DNA of 64,000 nt from Streptomyces sp. CG1 (GTDB lineage: Bacteria; Actinomycetota; Actinomycetes; Streptomycetales; Streptomycetaceae). The stretch is taken from positions 434,001 through 498,000 of the forward strand of contig NZ_CP163518.1 in assembly GCF_041080625.1 (NCBI RefSeq), written 5' to 3'. Within the stretch, counting starts at the first letter, position 1. Each line of letters opens with the position of its first letter. Positions 36,061 to 47,021 of this stretch are shown in pieces. The notes under the pieces are model-generated. The model was not told where the DNA came from. It was given only the letters and a program-made list of their open reading frames with translations, and searched no databases. The position numbers were made by a program, and so were the translations under genes.

Positions 36061-37403
36061 GCCCGCTCCACGGTCAGGTCGAGGAAGTGCGCGGAACAGG
36101 AGATACAGGGATCGTGATTACGGATGGCTCGTTCGCACAGGAGAGTGAGTTCCTCGTCGTCGGCGTCGGGCCCGTCCCTGTCCAGGCGTGCCTGGACCGC
36201 CCTGCGTACGTCTTCCTCGATGGCCGTCTGGTTCTGGGCCGTGGGCGGGATGATGCGGGCCCCGGTGAGCGTGCCGTCCTCCGTCAGGGCATAGCGGTGA
36301 TACAGCAGCCCCCGGGGTGCCTCCGTGGCCCCGGCGCCGACCGCCCTGCGCGGCGGTACCTCAGCAGCCGGCCGGGGAGGCTGTTCGTATCCGTCGATGA
36401 TCCGCAGGGCTTCTTCGACGGCATGGAGCACCTCCACGGCGCGTACGACGATGCTGCGGAAGGGGTTGTCGCACATCCCGCCGAGGGCGGGGTCGCCCAG
36501 TCCCGCGTCCCGCGCCGCCTCAGCTGCCACTGGATGCAGCCACTGCCCGTTGATCGCATAGCGGGCCAGCGGACCGGTCAGGAAGCGACGATCGTCGAGA
36601 GTGGCGGTCAGGGCCGTGGAGTGCGCTACCTGTAGTTCCCGGACGTGCTGTTCGAAATCGGAGAGGGCGAACTCGCGCAGCGCCCGGGGTCCGCCCTGGG
36701 CGGCGATGACCGCCGGTGTTCCGGAGTCGATGGCGTAGTGGCCAGGGTCGCGGAGTGCGAGCAGGTCGTGGTCGCACACGGCGTCGGGGAAGTCGAACGC
36801 GGCCACCCAGCGCACGGTCTCCAGCGCGTCCTCCCGGGCCTGCCGCAGCCGCTGCGCCAGCGGACGCAGTTCCTGCGGCGCCGGCGTCCGGTAGAAGCCG
36901 CCGATCCGGACGTTGACCGGGTGGATGGGGCGACCGCCGAGCTGTTCGAGGATCGCGTTACCGGACTGCTTGAGCCTCAGGCCGCGCTCCACGGCGGCGC
37001 GTTGGTCGCGGGCGAGTCCCACCACGTCCGCGTGGCCGAGGAAGTCCGGCGCGTGCAGCAGATAGATGTGCAGGGTGTGGCTCTCGATCCATTCGCCGCA
37101 GTACAGCAGGCGCCGCAGGTCCGCGAGCGGGCCGTCCACCGTGACACCGCAGGCGTTCTCGATCGCCTGGCAGGCGCTCATCTGGTAGGCGACCGGACAG
37201 ATACCGCAGATGCGGGACGTGATGTCGGGGGGTTCGGTATGGCTCCGGCCTCTCAGGAGCGCCTCGAAGAAGCGTGGCGGTTCGTAGATGCGGAGCCGCG
37301 TCTCGGCGACGGTCCCCCCGTCGACACGTAGGTGAAGGGCGGCCTCGCCTTCCACCCTGGCCAGCGCGTCGAGTCGCAGGACGCGGGTTCCGCGATGGTT
37401 CAT
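36057..37403 (-). CDS. hyhL: [NiFe]-hydrogenase large (alpha) subunit, cytoplasmic group 3b type
   Basis: A 448-residue protein, ATG at 37403. Two cysteine motifs bind the nickel-iron centre: RICGIC at 64-69 and DPCISC at 431-436, followed by SAH (H439). In the first motif the residue three after the second Cys is Tyr73 (PVAYQMSA), where many hydrogenases have His. Only nine residues (FLDLTVERA) follow H439, a very short C-terminal peptide for the maturation protease. [10 protein letters not shown] at the N-terminus is the usual start. With the beta, gamma and delta subunits encoded upstream, it forms a soluble NAD(P)-linked hydrogenase that can dispose of or recover reductant. Confidence 0.92.
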   Translation of the reverse strand: MNHRGTRVLRLDALARVEGEAALHLRVDGGTVAETRLRIYEPPRFFEALLRGRSHTEPPDITSRICGICPVAYQMSACQAIENACGVTVDGPLADLRRLLYCGEWIESHTLHIYLLHAPDFLGHADVVGLARDQRAAVERGLRLKQSGNAILEQLGGRPIHPVNVRIGGFYRTPAPQELRPLAQRLRQAREDALETVRWVAAFDFPDAVCDHDLLALRDPGHYAIDSGTPAVIAAQGGPRALREFALSDFEQHVRELQVAHSTALTATLDDRRFLTGPLARYAINGQWLHPVAAEAARDAGLGDPALGGMCDNPFRSIVVRAVEVLHAVEEALRIIDGYEQPPRPAAEVPPRRAVGAGATEAPRGLLYHRYALTEDGTLTGARIIPPTAQNQTAIEEDVRRAVQARLDRDGPDADDEELTLLCERAIRNHDPCISCSAHFLDLTVERA

Positions 37404-38278
37404 GCGGGCCTTTCCGGATGGGTTTCCGTCGTGTTCGGCGGCCTCTCCTGCTCCTCGGCCGCGAGGTCGGGTACGGGGGCATGTTCCGGTGACGCGGCGT
37501 TGAAGGTGCGGAAGACACGCTGGATGTCCTGCTCGCTCATCCCGTCGTGGCGCAACTGGGCGAGCATGGAGCGCAGGTTGGGCTGGCTCGACGGTCCGAA
37601 GCAGCCGTAACACCCGCGTCCGTAAGCGGGGCAGATGGCACCGCACCCCGCGTGCGTGACGGGGCCCAGACAGGGGATGCCGTGAGCCACGGTGATACAG
37701 GTGGTGCCGCGCCTCTTGCACTCGAAGCAGACACTGTGGCCGGGGATCCGGGGTTTACGCCCAGTCAGGTAAGCGGTGATGACTTCGAGGAGCTGACGGC
37801 GGTCGATGGGACAGCCGCGCAGTTCGAGGTCGACCGGGACATGGGCCGAGATCGCTGTGGAAGTCTCCAGCGTGGAGATGTACTCCGGGCGGGCGTAGAC
37901 CGCGGCGATGAACTCGTCGACGTCGGCGAAGTTGCGCAGCGCCTGGATGCCGCCCGCGGTGGCGCAGGCTCCGATGGTCACGAGGTACCGGGAGATGCGG
38001 CGGACGTGCTGGATCCGCTCGGCGTCCTCGGCGGTGGTGATCGATCCTTCGACCAGCGAGAGGTCGTACGGCCCCCGTCCGTCCAGCCGCGCACGCTCCC
38101 CGCCGGCGCCTTCGGCCGAGGTCATCTCCAGGAAGTGCTCGATCCGTACGCGGTCGGTGAGGCCGAGGAGTTCATCCTCGCAGTCGAGCAGGGTCAACTG
38201 GCACCCGTCGCAGGAGGCGAACTTCCACACGGCGAGCGTCGGCCGTGGGTCGGTGGCCGATCCCAGTTCGGTGGTCAT
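37400..38278 (-). CDS. hyhS: [NiFe]-hydrogenase small (delta) subunit
   Basis: A 292-residue protein without a Tat signal, so cytoplasmic. [13 protein letters not shown] (C23, C26) is the proximal-cluster motif, [20 protein letters not shown] has the third cysteine, and [17 protein letters not shown] the fourth. The C-terminal half has further cysteines for two more clusters ([31 protein letters not shown] then CYGCFG). The sulfhydrogenase delta family of group 3b has this pattern. It overlaps the large-subunit start by 4 bases. The last 35 residues are a disordered Pro/Glu tail. Confidence 0.92.
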   Translation of the reverse strand: MTTELGSATDPRPTLAVWKFASCDGCQLTLLDCEDELLGLTDRVRIEHFLEMTSAEGAGGERARLDGRGPYDLSLVEGSITTAEDAERIQHVRRISRYLVTIGACATAGGIQALRNFADVDEFIAAVYARPEYISTLETSTAISAHVPVDLELRGCPIDRRQLLEVITAYLTGRKPRIPGHSVCFECKRRGTTCITVAHGIPCLGPVTHAGCGAICPAYGRGCYGCFGPSSQPNLRSMLAQLRHDGMSEQDIQRVFRTFNAASPEHAPVPDLAAEEQERPPNTTETHPERPA

Positions 38279-38279
38279 G

Positions 38280-39098
38280 TCACAGCTCCCTCACGAGGAG
38301 CAGCGGTGCCACACGGTCGTAGCTGACGACCGGACCGTCGCGGCACAGCAGGAGCGGGCCGAGCTGGCAGTGGCCGCAGTGCCCGGTGGCACAGCGCATG
38401 TTGCGCTCCAAGGACACCTGCACGCGCCGCGCGACCAGCCCCCGGACCAACAGGTCGCGTGCGGTGTGCCGGATCATCACCTCGGGCCCGCACACGAGCG
38501 CGCAGGTCCGTTCGGGCCGCAGATCGAGACGGTCGAGGAGCGAGGTGACGACGCCCACCGCACCGCGCCAGGCCGGCCCGGGACGGTCGACGGTCACCTC
38601 CACCCGCGCCGGGCCGCGCCAGCTCTCGATCTCGTCCCGGTAGACCATGTCCGCGGGGGTGCGGGTGCCCACCAGGACCGTAAGCGAGCCGTAGTCGGCC
38701 GGCCGGTCCAGGACCTCGTGCACGACCGGCCGGAGCGGGGCCAGCCCGATGCCACCGGCGATCACCAGCACATCGTGGCCGACTGCCGCCCGAAGGTCCC
38801 AACCTGTTCCGTACGGTCCGCTGAGCCCCACGGTGTCCCCCTGGCGCAGCCTGCAGAGAGCGGTGGAGACCGCACCCACGGCGCGCACGGTGTGCACGAG
38901 CGCGCCATGGCGTCCGCGCAGGCCACTGGCCGAGACGGGGATCTCGCCGACCCCGAACGCGTAGATCATCGCGAACTGCCCCGGCGCGAAGGAGGGGAGT
39001 TGCTCCCCGACCGGCACGAGTTCGATGGACCAGGTGTCCGCGGTCTCGGCCCAGGTGTCGGCGACGCGGTACGGCAGTGGGGGTGCAACGGTTGTCAT
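38280..39098 (-). CDS. hyhG: Hydrogenase gamma subunit: FAD/NAD(P)H oxidoreductase
   Basis: A 272-residue ferredoxin-reductase-like protein. The FAD domain occupies residues about 8-100 ([20 protein letters not shown]), then the nucleotide-binding domain ([39 protein letters not shown]). At the C-terminus a 2Fe-2S site reads [13 protein letters not shown] with a last Cys in LLLCRDGP. This matches the gamma subunit of group-3b hydrogenases and dihydroorotate dehydrogenase electron-transfer subunits; the context favours the former. It passes electrons between NAD(P)H and the clusters of the beta and delta subunits. ATG at 39098, overlapping the beta stop by 4 bases. Confidence 0.92.
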   Translation of the reverse strand: MTTVAPPLPYRVADTWAETADTWSIELVPVGEQLPSFAPGQFAMIYAFGVGEIPVSASGLRGRHGALVHTVRAVGAVSTALCRLRQGDTVGLSGPYGTGWDLRAAVGHDVLVIAGGIGLAPLRPVVHEVLDRPADYGSLTVLVGTRTPADMVYRDEIESWRGPARVEVTVDRPGPAWRGAVGVVTSLLDRLDLRPERTCALVCGPEVMIRHTARDLLVRGLVARRVQVSLERNMRCATGHCGHCQLGPLLLCRDGPVVSYDRVAPLLLVREL

Positions 39099-40306
39099 GG
39101 CGGGCCGTCTCCGTGAGGCAGGTCCGGGTCCGGTGAGTCGTCCGGTGAGCCGGTGGTGGCCGCCCAGTCGTGCAGGGCGGCGGCTTCCTCGGTGATGTCG
39201 ATGCCGACCGGGCACCAGACGATGCAACGGCCGCAGCCCACACAGCCGGACGAGCCGAACTGGTCGTACCAGGTGCCGAGTTTGTGGGTCATCCACTGCC
39301 GGTAGCGACTGCGCGAGGAGGAGCGGACCGGGCCGCCGTGCAGCTGGGAGAAGTCCAGATCGAAGCACGAGTCCCACAGCCGCCACCGCTCCGCGTGGTC
39401 GCCGGTGAGGTCGGTGACGTCCTCGGTGGTGGTGCAGAAGCAGGTGGGGCAGACCATGGTGCAGTTACCGCAGGTCAGGCACCGTCCGGCAACGTCGTCC
39501 CAGCGGGGCGCGTCGAGCGTTCCGGCCATCAGTTCCCTGAGGTCGGCTTCGGGCATGGTCCGTCCCATGTGGTCCGCGGCAGCGGTAACGCCTGCGCGAG
39601 CCGCCTCACGGGTTCGAGGGTCGGCCGGGCGGCCTGGCAGCTCGGCCAGGATCTCGGCGCCCTCCTGGCTGCCGCCGCGGATCCAGAAGCGGTGCCCGTC
39701 GTCATCGACCACTTCGGTCATCACCAGGTCGTAGCCGGGGCCGGCAGCGGGTCCGGCGTTCATCGAGACGCAGAAGCAGGTGGCGCCGGGTTCCGTGCAT
39801 TCGACCGCGATCAACAGGGCCCCGGAGCGTCGTCCGGCGTAGACGGGGTCGCGGTGCGCCCCACCGGTCAGGACCCGGTCCTGGATGGCGATGGCCCGCA
39901 GATCGCAGGGACGCACGCCCAGGAAGGCGTACCGGGGAGGAGGCGCATGGTCGGCCTCGAAAACCAACTGGCCCTTCGCCCGGTCGGCGCTCCACTCCCG
40001 CACCCGCGACGGATGCAGGAAGGACTTCCAGGACTGGGGACCCGCCGAGTTGGCGAAGGCCGCGCCGTCGGACCGCTCGCGCAGCCGGTACCGCCCGGCC
40101 TCCAGCTCCACGCCCCATCCGTACGGCAGCTCGTCGGCCGACCCCAGTTCCGCCAGCACGATGGCACCGTCCCGGACCGTGGGCCCGATCACGGTGAACC
40201 CGCGTCCGATCAGCACGTCCACGAGCGCGGCCATGCCGTCCTTGCCCATCACGAGCCCGTCGGTCCCGGCGGGCGCGGAGGCGTTCACATCGGCGTCGGT
40301 GCTCAT
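39095..40306 (-). CDS. hyhB: Hydrogenase beta subunit: 4Fe-4S electron-transfer protein
   Basis: A 403-residue protein, ATG at 40306. The C-terminal third has two 4Fe-4S motifs: [16 protein letters not shown] (about 295-310) and [15 protein letters not shown] (about 365-380). The N-terminal part ([31 protein letters not shown]) is the family domain shared with sulfhydrogenase beta and anaerobic sulfite reductase A. It is the first clearly hydrogenase-specific gene of the operon and lies 102 bp after the MBL-like gene, with a 19-bp direct repeat in between. Confidence 0.9.
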   Translation of the reverse strand: MSTDADVNASAPAGTDGLVMGKDGMAALVDVLIGRGFTVIGPTVRDGAIVLAELGSADELPYGWGVELEAGRYRLRERSDGAAFANSAGPQSWKSFLHPSRVREWSADRAKGQLVFEADHAPPPRYAFLGVRPCDLRAIAIQDRVLTGGAHRDPVYAGRRSGALLIAVECTEPGATCFCVSMNAGPAAGPGYDLVMTEVVDDDGHRFWIRGGSQEGAEILAELPGRPADPRTREAARAGVTAAADHMGRTMPEADLRELMAGTLDAPRWDDVAGRCLTCGNCTMVCPTCFCTTTEDVTDLTGDHAERWRLWDSCFDLDFSQLHGGPVRSSSRSRYRQWMTHKLGTWYDQFGSSGCVGCGRCIVWCPVGIDITEEAAALHDWAATTGSPDDSPDPDLPHGDGPP

Positions 40307-40334
40307 GACCGCAGCATTTCCCGTACGGCGGGAC

Positions 40335-40374
40335 GTCGATAGAGCCATGCGGGTAGTCGACAGAGCCATGCGGG
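40335..40374. repeat. 19-bp direct repeat before the hydrogenase beta gene
   Basis: GTCGATAGAGCCATGCGGG (40335-40353) recurs as GTCGACAGAGCCATGCGGG (40356-40374), one mismatch and a 21-bp period. On the minus strand each copy contains an ATG. It lies 30-70 bp upstream of the beta-subunit start, so it may be a regulator site or a recent slip duplication. Confidence 0.75.
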
Positions 40375-40408
40375 CACGGGTCTGGTCCGTTCGTCCCGTC
40401 GTCCTCGT

Positions 40409-41038
40409 TCAGCACGCCCACCGCTGTGGGGAAACCAGGTAGGTACGGCCCTCGCGTCCCCATTCCCCGTACTCGGGGATCAGACCGGCGTCCATCACCC
40501 GCAGACAGGGACGGCCGATGTGCGCGTAGACCAGGCGCCTGATCCGGTGCCGTACCGCCTCCGGGCCGATGTCCCGCACGGGGGCGTGCCCGCCCACTCC
40601 TCCGCGGAAGCGGATGGGGCGGTCCCAGCCCGAGGCTTCCGCGAACATCAGGTCCGCGTCCGCCGCCCAGTCCGGGAAGGCCCAGAACTCAGGAGCCCAC
40701 ACCACCGCCGCCGCCCCTGCCTCGATCCGGTAACCGCAGGTCGGATGCGAGGTGTGCGCGACCGGATACGCGCGGACGCGCAGCTCGCCGAGGTCCACGT
40801 CCGCCATGCGGGGCACCAGCCCGCGGTCCGCCGCGAGGTGACGCAGGGCGGAGCGGAGTTCGGCGTGCTCGTCGGTGACCAGCCAGGCGTCCACCCGGCC
40901 CTCGGGCGGCTCCGCGCCGGGACCGCCGTCGAACACGACGCGATGGCGGCCGTGGACGACCAGCAGGCCGGCCGGTGCGAAGCACGGCGACGCCATGGCG
41001 CCCACGCCCAGCAGCCTGAGTCGTAGCCGCGGCGCCAT
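40409..41038 (-). CDS. Degenerate metallo-beta-lactamase-fold protein, first gene of the hydrogenase cluster
   Basis: A 209-residue protein, ATG at 41038 with GGGAGG upstream. The start [20 protein letters not shown] and [13 protein letters not shown] look like the first strands of an MBL-fold hydrolase. The canonical HxHxDH is not present; the likely position reads [12 protein letters not shown], and other His residues ([26 protein letters not shown]) are scattered. It may be a non-catalytic or altered member. It is transcribed toward the hydrogenase genes with only a 102-bp gap and is divergent from the acyl-CoA synthetase. Function unknown; a maturation or regulatory role is a guess from context. 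Confidence 0.6.
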   Translation of the reverse strand: MAPRLRLRLLGVGAMASPCFAPAGLLVVHGRHRVVFDGGPGAEPPEGRVDAWLVTDEHAELRSALRHLAADRGLVPRMADVDLGELRVRAYPVAHTSHPTCGYRIEAGAAAVVWAPEFWAFPDWAADADLMFAEASGWDRPIRFRGGVGGHAPVRDIGPEAVRHRIRRLVYAHIGRPCLRVMDAGLIPEYGEWGREGRTYLVSPQRWAC

Positions 41039-41097
41039 ACCCGTCACCTCCCAGGGATCCCCCGGTCATCGTCCCAGCCGCGCGGTGGCCGCGTACC

Positions 41098-41134
41098 TGA
41101 GCCGTCCGGCCGCGTACGAAGGCCGTTCGACCCA
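41098..41134. promoter_or_regulatory. Possible weak box pair between the hydrogenase and acyl-CoA synthetase operons
   Basis: GAGCCGTCCGGCCG (41099-41112) and AGGCCGTTCGACCC (41120-41133), two mismatches each, have centres 21 bp apart in the 156-bp gap between divergent operons. Each is weak alone. Confidence 0.27.
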
Positions 41135-41194
41135 GTGCGGCTGGGGCAGCAGGGGCGGATGGTCGAAGAAGGCCCGGAGGAAGGAGGGCCCGGC

Positions 41195-43042
41195 ATGCCG
41201 TGGGAGACCATCCGGAAGGACACCCGGCCTCGGATCGCCCCCCATCTGGGCGACTACGACAAGGAGTGCGCGGGCTTCTCGTGGTCGGAAGCGCGGGCCA
41301 GGCTCCAGGGACTGCCCGGCGGGCGCGGGCTGAACATCGCGCACGAGGCCGTGGACCGGCACGTGGCATCGGCCCGCGCGACGGCGGTCGCGCTGCGCTG
41401 TGTCAGGCGGGACGACTCGGTCACCTCGGTGACGTACGAGGAGCTGGCCCGTGCCACGGCACGGTTCGCCAACGTGCTCCGTGCCCTCGGTATCGGGCAC
41501 GGCGATCGGGTGGTGACGCTGCTGGGCCGGTGCCCCGAGCTGTACACCGTGGTCCTGGGCACGCTGAAGAACACCAGCGTCCTGTGCCCACTGTTCTCCG
41601 CGTTCGGACCGGACCCGGTGGCCCAGCGGGTGACGCTGAGCGACGCGCAGGTCATGGTCACCACGGCAGACCTGTACCGCAGGAAGGTCGCCGGGCGACG
41701 CGGCGGGCTCGCCGCCCTGCGCCACGTACTGATCGTCGGCGAGGGTGCGGACGAACTGCCCGGCACCCTGTCCTTCGCCGCGCTGATGGCCGACGCGGCC
41801 GACACCTTCACCATCCCGCCGACCTCGCCCCACGACATGGCGCTGCTGCACTTCACGAGCGGCACGACAGGCATCCCCAAGGGCGCGGTTCATGTGCACG
41901 AGGCGGCCGTGGCGCACTACATGTCCGGGCTGTACGCCCTCGACCTCCACCAGGACGACGTGTTCTGGTGCACCGCCGATCCGGGCTGGGTCACCGGCAT
42001 GTCCTACGGGATCCTCGCACCGCTCATGCACGGCGTGACGCTCGTGGTGGACGAGGGCGACTACGACGCCCGCCGCTGGTACCGGATCCTCGCCGAGCAG
42101 CGGGTGAGCGTCTGGTACACCGCGCCGACGGCCCTGCGCATGCTGATGCGGACGACGCCGCGGACCGGGCCGTACGATCTGCCCCGTTCCTTCGACCTGA
42201 GCGCGCTGCGGTTCATCGCGTCGGTGGGCGAGCCACTCAACCCGGAGGCCGTGGTGTGGGGGCGGGACGTGCTCGGGCTTCCGGTGCACGACAACTGGTG
42301 GCAGACGGAGACGGGCGCCATCATGATCGCCAACTTCGCCGGCTGCGAGATCCGTCCCGGCTCGATGGGGCGTCCGCTGCCCGGTGTGGAGGCGGCCGTG
42401 CTGCGGCGCGGGGAGGACGGCCGAGCCGAGGTCGTCGCTGGGCACGTCACCGTACTGGAAAAGCCGGGCGCAGAGGGCGAGTTGGCGCTGCGGCCCGGCT
42501 GGCCGTCCATGTTCCGCGGCTATCTGCACGACGAGCCACGCTCCGCGGCGGCCTTCGCGGGCGGCTGGTACCTCACTGGCGACCTGGTACGGCGCGACGC
42601 GGACGGCTGGTACTGGTTCGTGGGGCGGGCCGACGACGTCATCAAGTCGGCGGGACACCTCATCGGGCCGTTCGAGGTCGAGAGCGCGCTGATCGAGCAT
42701 CCGGCGGTCGCCGAGTCCGGGGTGATTGGCCGGCCGGATCCGGTCGCCGGGCACATCGTCAAGGCGTTCGTCACGCTGCGGCCGGGCTTCGAGGCGACCC
42801 CCGAGACCAGGCGGGAACTGCTGGCTTTCGCAAGGCGCCGGCTCGGTCCCGCCGTGGCACCCCGTGAGATCGACTTCGACCAGCATCTGCCGCACACCCG
42901 CAGCGGCAAGGTCATGCGCCGCCTGCTGCGGGCTCGTGAACTCGGTCTGCCCGAGGGCGACATCTCCACCCTGGAGGACTCCGCCCCGGAAGACTCCGCC
43001 TCGAAGATTTCCGCCACGGAGAAGACGGAGCAGTCCGTATGA
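41195..43042 (+). CDS. acsA: Acetyl-CoA synthetase-like AMP-forming ligase
   Basis: A 615-residue protein, ATG at 41195 after AAGGAGGG. The AMP-forming family motifs are complete: P-loop [20 protein letters not shown] (about 225-245), [19 protein letters not shown] (about 366-384; WWQTETG points to acetate or propionate), [20 protein letters not shown] and [20 protein letters not shown] (hinge), and [13 protein letters not shown] with the acetylatable Lys near 588. It activates acetate or a short acid to the CoA ester. It is the first gene of an operon with pyruvate-dehydrogenase-type subunits (ATGA overlap at 43039). A Ser/Glu-rich tail follows the catalytic Lys. Confidence 0.9.
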   Translation: MPWETIRKDTRPRIAPHLGDYDKECAGFSWSEARARLQGLPGGRGLNIAHEAVDRHVASARATAVALRCVRRDDSVTSVTYEELARATARFANVLRALGIGHGDRVVTLLGRCPELYTVVLGTLKNTSVLCPLFSAFGPDPVAQRVTLSDAQVMVTTADLYRRKVAGRRGGLAALRHVLIVGEGADELPGTLSFAALMADAADTFTIPPTSPHDMALLHFTSGTTGIPKGAVHVHEAAVAHYMSGLYALDLHQDDVFWCTADPGWVTGMSYGILAPLMHGVTLVVDEGDYDARRWYRILAEQRVSVWYTAPTALRMLMRTTPRTGPYDLPRSFDLSALRFIASVGEPLNPEAVVWGRDVLGLPVHDNWWQTETGAIMIANFAGCEIRPGSMGRPLPGVEAAVLRRGEDGRAEVVAGHVTVLEKPGAEGELALRPGWPSMFRGYLHDEPRSAAAFAGGWYLTGDLVRRDADGWYWFVGRADDVIKSAGHLIGPFEVESALIEHPAVAESGVIGRPDPVAGHIVKAFVTLRPGFEATPETRRELLAFARRRLGPAVAPREIDFDQHLPHTRSGKVMRRLLRARELGLPEGDISTLEDSAPEDSASKISATEKTEQSV

Positions 43043-44064
43043 GCACCACCCGTACCCGGTGTGCGTCACGGCCCGCGACCCGGCCGAACCGTCAAGCGGC
43101 GCACCGTATGGCTCTGCTGAAGTCGATGCTGCGCGTCCGCCGGTTCGAGGAACGCTGCGTGGAGATGTACAGCGCAGCCCGCATCCGGGGTTTCATGCAC
43201 CTCTACATCGGCGAGGAAGCCGTCGCGGTCGGCGTCAACGAGGCACTCACGGCCGACGACGCGGTTGTGTCGACGTACCGCGAACACGGACACGCCCTCG
43301 CCCGCGGGGTTCCGGCCGAGGCGATCATGGCGGAGATGTTCGGCAAGGTCACCGGCTGCAGCCGTGGCCGCGGCGGTTCCATGCACCTCTTCGACGTCGG
43401 CCGTCGTTTCTACGGCGGCAACGCGATCGTCGGTGGCGGGCTCCCCCTCGCGGCCGGCCTCGCGCTCGCCGACCGGATGACCGGCCAGGGCCGTGTCACC
43501 TGCTGTTTCTTCGGCGACGGTGCCTTCGCCGAGGGCGAGTTCCACGAGACGGCCAACCTCGCCGCGCTCTGGGGACTGCCCCTGCTGCTGGTCTGCGAGA
43601 ACAACCTGTACGCCATGGGCACCGCGCTGGCGCGTCATCAGGCCCAGACCGACCTCGCGCTGCGTGCCGCCGGGTACGGCATGGTCTCCTGGGCCGTCGA
43701 CGGCATGGACGTCTTCGCCGTAGAGGACGCCGCCCGCCGGGCCGCCGAAGGGGTACGGGCCGGGACCGGACCGCACTTCCTGGAGATGCGCACGTACCGC
43801 TTCCGCGCCCACTCCATGTACGACTCCGACCGTTACCGCGACAAGGCCGAGATCGAGCAGTGGAAGGAGCGCGACCCGGTAGAGGGGCTCGCCCGGCGGC
43901 TGCGCGAGGCGAAGGAGCTGACCGACAAGGCCCGTAGCGTCCTGGAGGACCGCCTGGCCGCCGAGATCGACGGCGCCGTCGCAGCCGCCGAGCAGGCGGC
44001 GGAAGAACCCGTCGAGGATCTGCTGAAGTACGTCACGAGCCCGGTGGAGGCGAGCCCGCCATGA
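43039..44064 (+). CDS. pdhA: Pyruvate/2-oxoacid dehydrogenase E1 alpha subunit
   Basis: A 341-residue protein. [20 protein letters not shown] and [19 protein letters not shown] begin the thiamin-diphosphate fold. The cofactor motif GDG...N spans [20 protein letters not shown] with the Asn in [10 protein letters not shown] (about residues 185-195). The phosphorylation-loop region [19 protein letters not shown] is typical of alpha subunits. With the beta subunit it decarboxylates a 2-oxoacid, most likely pyruvate or acetoin judging from the alpha/beta split form with its own E2. Actinobacteria usually use the single-chain AceE, so this is an additional, accessory complex. ATGA overlaps tie it to both neighbours. 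Confidence 0.9.
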   Translation: MSTTRTRCASRPATRPNRQAAHRMALLKSMLRVRRFEERCVEMYSAARIRGFMHLYIGEEAVAVGVNEALTADDAVVSTYREHGHALARGVPAEAIMAEMFGKVTGCSRGRGGSMHLFDVGRRFYGGNAIVGGGLPLAAGLALADRMTGQGRVTCCFFGDGAFAEGEFHETANLAALWGLPLLLVCENNLYAMGTALARHQAQTDLALRAAGYGMVSWAVDGMDVFAVEDAARRAAEGVRAGTGPHFLEMRTYRFRAHSMYDSDRYRDKAEIEQWKERDPVEGLARRLREAKELTDKARSVLEDRLAAEIDGAVAAAEQAAEEPVEDLLKYVTSPVEASPP

Positions 44065-45149
44065 CCGCGACCCACACCCGTACCTCCACGCCCACGGCTC
44101 CCTCGGACCGGAAGACGACGTATCGGGAGGCGATGCGCGAGGCCCTGCGCGAGGCGCTGGGCACCGACGAGCGAGTGTTCCTGATGGGCGAGGACGTGGG
44201 CCGGTACGGCGGCTGCTTCGGTGTCAGCCTCGGTCTGCTGGAGGAGTTCGGACCCGAGCGGATCCGCGACGCCCCGCTGTCGGAGTCCGCGTTCGTCGGC
44301 GCCGGCATCGGCGCGGCCCTGGCAGGCATGCGGCCGATCGTCGAGATCATGACGGTCAACTTCAGCCTGCTGGCCCTGGACCAGATCCTCAACAACGCAG
44401 CGACGCTGCTGCACATGTCGGGCGGCCAGCTGCCGGTGCCGATAGTGATCCGGATGACCACCGGGGCGGGACGGCAGCTCGCCGCCCAGCACTCGCACAG
44501 CCTGGAGGGCTGGTATGCGCACATCCCCGGCCTGCGGGTGCTGGCCCCGGCGACCCTCACCGACGCCCGGTACATGCTGGCCCCTGCGCTGGCCGACCCC
44601 GACCCCGTACTGATCTTCGAGCACGGCAGCCTGTACAATGCCTCCGGTGAACTGCCGGCCGACGCCGGCCCGGTCGACATCGACCACGCTGCCGTTCGCC
44701 GCGCAGGGACGGATGTCTCCCTGATCACCTACGGCGGCTCCCTGCCCAAGGCTCTGGCCGCCGCCGACGACCTCGCGGGTGGCGGCATCAGCGCGGAGGT
44801 CGTCGACCTGCGTACCCTCCGCCCCTTGGACGACGCCACCATCGGCGGCTCGGTCGCGCGCACCCACCGCGCCGTCGTCGTGGACGAGGGCTGGCGCACC
44901 GGCAGCCTCGCCGCGGAGATCTCCGCCCGCCTGACCGAACAGCACTTCTACGACCTCGACGCCCCCGTCGAGCGGGTGTGCAGCGCCGAAGTTCCCATTC
45001 CGTACGCGCGCAGACTGGAGGAGGCCGCACTCCCCCAGGTCCACGGGATCGTCGCTGCCGCACGCCGAACGGTCGGCGATCCCGTGCCGGCGTCCGGTGC
45101 CGACGAGACGAAGCGGCAGCCGGTCAACCGGGAGGGCGGGCCGAGATGA
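44061..45149 (+). CDS. pdhB: Pyruvate/2-oxoacid dehydrogenase E1 beta subunit
   Basis: A 362-residue transketolase-like protein: [20 protein letters not shown] then [17 protein letters not shown], then [20 protein letters not shown] (cofactor-pocket Glu region), [20 protein letters not shown] and [20 protein letters not shown] (C-terminal ligand-binding domain). It pairs with the alpha subunit encoded just upstream (4-bp overlap) to form the alpha2beta2 E1. The last 20 residues are charged and not conserved. The stop overlaps the E2 start. Confidence 0.92.
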   Translation: MTATHTRTSTPTAPSDRKTTYREAMREALREALGTDERVFLMGEDVGRYGGCFGVSLGLLEEFGPERIRDAPLSESAFVGAGIGAALAGMRPIVEIMTVNFSLLALDQILNNAATLLHMSGGQLPVPIVIRMTTGAGRQLAAQHSHSLEGWYAHIPGLRVLAPATLTDARYMLAPALADPDPVLIFEHGSLYNASGELPADAGPVDIDHAAVRRAGTDVSLITYGGSLPKALAAADDLAGGGISAEVVDLRTLRPLDDATIGGSVARTHRAVVVDEGWRTGSLAAEISARLTEQHFYDLDAPVERVCSAEVPIPYARRLEEAALPQVHGIVAAARRTVGDPVPASGADETKRQPVNREGGPR

Positions 45150-46696
45150 CCGAGTTCACCATGCCCTCGCTCGGCGCGGACATGGACGAGGGCGTACTGC
45201 AGGAGTGGCTCGTGGGCCCAGGGGACCGGGTGCACAAGGGCGACGTCGTGGCCGTCGTGGAGACCGACAAGGCGGCCATCGAGGTCGAGTGCTTCGAGTC
45301 GGGCACGGTCGCACGGCTGCTCGTCCGGCCGGGCACCCGGGTGCCGGTGGGCGCACCACTAGCGGTCATCGAGGGCGAGGGAGCGAGCGGCGCGCGGGCA
45401 GGCGCTCGTGGGGAGCCGACGACGACCGGGGCTGAGGCGGTCTCGCCCATGGTCGCCGCATCCGTCAAGAGGCCCCGCTCGCAGAACCCGCCGATGCGCG
45501 CGAAGGCCGATCGGGAACGGGCCGCGCGGGACGAACGCCCGAAACCTCGGCGGAAGGCTGCCGGGGAGCCCAAGTCCGTCCCGGAGATCCGATCGGAACC
45601 CCGGAAGGAACCCGCGCACACGGCGGCCGGCCCGATTCCCCCGCAGCCCGGTGTGTCCGCCGAAACAGACTCGGCTCTCGGGACCGGACCGCTCGTGCGG
45701 CATCTCGCGTTGCAGCGAGGCGTCGACCTGATGACACTGCACGGCACCGGGCGCGGCGGACGGATCACCCGTGCCGACGTCGAGCACGCCCAGCCAGGCC
45801 CGGTCCCCAGGGTGCGGGCCACCCCGTACGCCCGGCGGCTCGCCCATGACCTGGACGTCGACCTGACGGAGCTGCGCGGCACGGGAGACGGCGGAGCCGT
45901 GCGGGCGGCGGATGTGCACGCGGCCGTGTGCACACGGGCCGTACGACACCAACCCGGGCGGCCGACCGCACATCAGCGCGACGATGAGCGCACGCAGGTG
46001 GCCGTGGCGGGCGACACCCGGCCGGAGCAACGTACGGACACCATGCGCCGCGCCATCGCCGACCTCATGAGCCGCTCCAAACGGGAGATCCCGCACTACT
46101 ACCTGTCCACGACCATCGACCTCGCGGGAGCCGTGGACTGGCTGCGCCGGCTCAACCGCGGCCGTCCGCCCACCGACCGCCTGGTGCCCGCGGCTCTGCT
46201 GCTGAAGGCCGCCGCCGTGGCGGCGCGCGAGGTGCCGGCCCTGAACGGCTTCTGGCAGAACGGCGGTTTCGTCCCCGGCGCGGCGATCAACCTGGGCGTC
46301 GCGGTGTCGCTCCGGCAGGGCGGACTGCTCGCGCCCGTGATCGACCGCGCCGACGCCCTGTCGCCCGAGGCCCTCATGGCCCGCCTCAAGGATCTGGTGC
46401 AGCGGGCTCGTCGGGGACGGCTGCGAGGCAGCGAGTTGTCCGGCGCCACCCTGACCGTCACCAACCTGGGCGACCAGGGCGTGGAGAGCGTGTTCGGCGT
46501 CATCCATCCGCCCCAGGTGGCCATGGTCGGCTTCGGCGCGGTCGTCGAACGGCCTTGGGCGACCGGCGGCATGCTCGGTGTGCGTCCCGTGGTGACCGCG
46601 ACCCTGGCCGCCGACCACCGGGCCACGGACGGTGCGGTCGGTGCCCGTTACCTCACGGCGGTCGACCAACTTCTGCAGAAACCGGAGGAGTTGTGA
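45146..46696 (+). CDS. pdhC: Dihydrolipoyl acyltransferase E2 with two subunit-binding domains
   Basis: A 516-residue protein. The lipoyl domain is residues 1-78 with the lipoylated K42 in [13 protein letters not shown] long charged linker (80-178) is followed by two peripheral-subunit-binding domains, at about 182-215 ([15 protein letters not shown] ... [13 protein letters not shown]) and 225-260 ([15 protein letters not shown] ... [13 protein letters not shown]). Most E2 proteins have one. The catalytic domain (about 285-515) ends with the active-site pattern [10 protein letters not shown] (His and Asp). It moves the acyl group from E1 to CoA. No E3 gene is in the window, so a shared lipoamide dehydrogenase must serve. 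The doubled binding domain may let E1 and E3 bind together. Confidence 0.9.
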   Translation: MTEFTMPSLGADMDEGVLQEWLVGPGDRVHKGDVVAVVETDKAAIEVECFESGTVARLLVRPGTRVPVGAPLAVIEGEGASGARAGARGEPTTTGAEAVSPMVAASVKRPRSQNPPMRAKADRERAARDERPKPRRKAAGEPKSVPEIRSEPRKEPAHTAAGPIPPQPGVSAETDSALGTGPLVRHLALQRGVDLMTLHGTGRGGRITRADVEHAQPGPVPRVRATPYARRLAHDLDVDLTELRGTGDGGAVRAADVHAAVCTRAVRHQPGRPTAHQRDDERTQVAVAGDTRPEQRTDTMRRAIADLMSRSKREIPHYYLSTTIDLAGAVDWLRRLNRGRPPTDRLVPAALLLKAAAVAAREVPALNGFWQNGGFVPGAAINLGVAVSLRQGGLLAPVIDRADALSPEALMARLKDLVQRARRGRLRGSELSGATLTVTNLGDQGVESVFGVIHPPQVAMVGFGAVVERPWATGGMLGVRPVVTATLAADHRATDGAVGARYLTAVDQLLQKPEEL

Positions 46697-46701
46697 GCCG
46701 G

Positions 46702-46977
46702 ATGAAACCATTGGACCACGCGGAGGCCATGGCCGTGATCAGGGAGTCGATCACCCAGATCGTGCCCGATGCGGACTTCACTCAGGTCGAGCCGGACGAC
46801 AAGTTCCGTGACGTGCTCGAACTCGATTCTCTCGATTTCCTCAGCCTGGTGCAGCTGCTGTCCGAGCGCACGGGCATCCGGATCGACGAGGAGGACTACC
46901 CGGAACTGACCACGCTGTCCGACGCCACGCGGTTCCTGGTCGACAGATCGAAGGAGAGCGCCGGCTCAGCCCCGTGA
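46702..46977 (+). CDS. Acyl carrier protein
   Basis: A 91-residue acidic protein. The phosphopantetheine site is DSL in LELDSLDFLSLVQLLSERTG (Ser near residue 45), followed by the third and fourth helices (IRIDEEDYPELTTLSDATRF). GGAGGAG at 46684-46690 serves either the GTG at 46693 (overlapping the E2 stop) or the ATG at 46702; the latter has better spacing. A carrier protein ending an acyl-CoA synthetase/PDH operon is unusual. It is too far from any fatty-acid synthase or polyketide gene in this window to be explained by one, so it may accept acyl groups made by the operon. Confidence 0.88.
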   Translation: MKPLDHAEAMAVIRESITQIVPDADFTQVEPDDKFRDVLELDSLDFLSLVQLLSERTGIRIDEEDYPELTTLSDATRFLVDRSKESAGSAP

Positions 46978-47021
46978 GCCGCCGCGGAGGGGGGCCGTAC
47001 CGAACGAGAGGAGGAGCGGCC

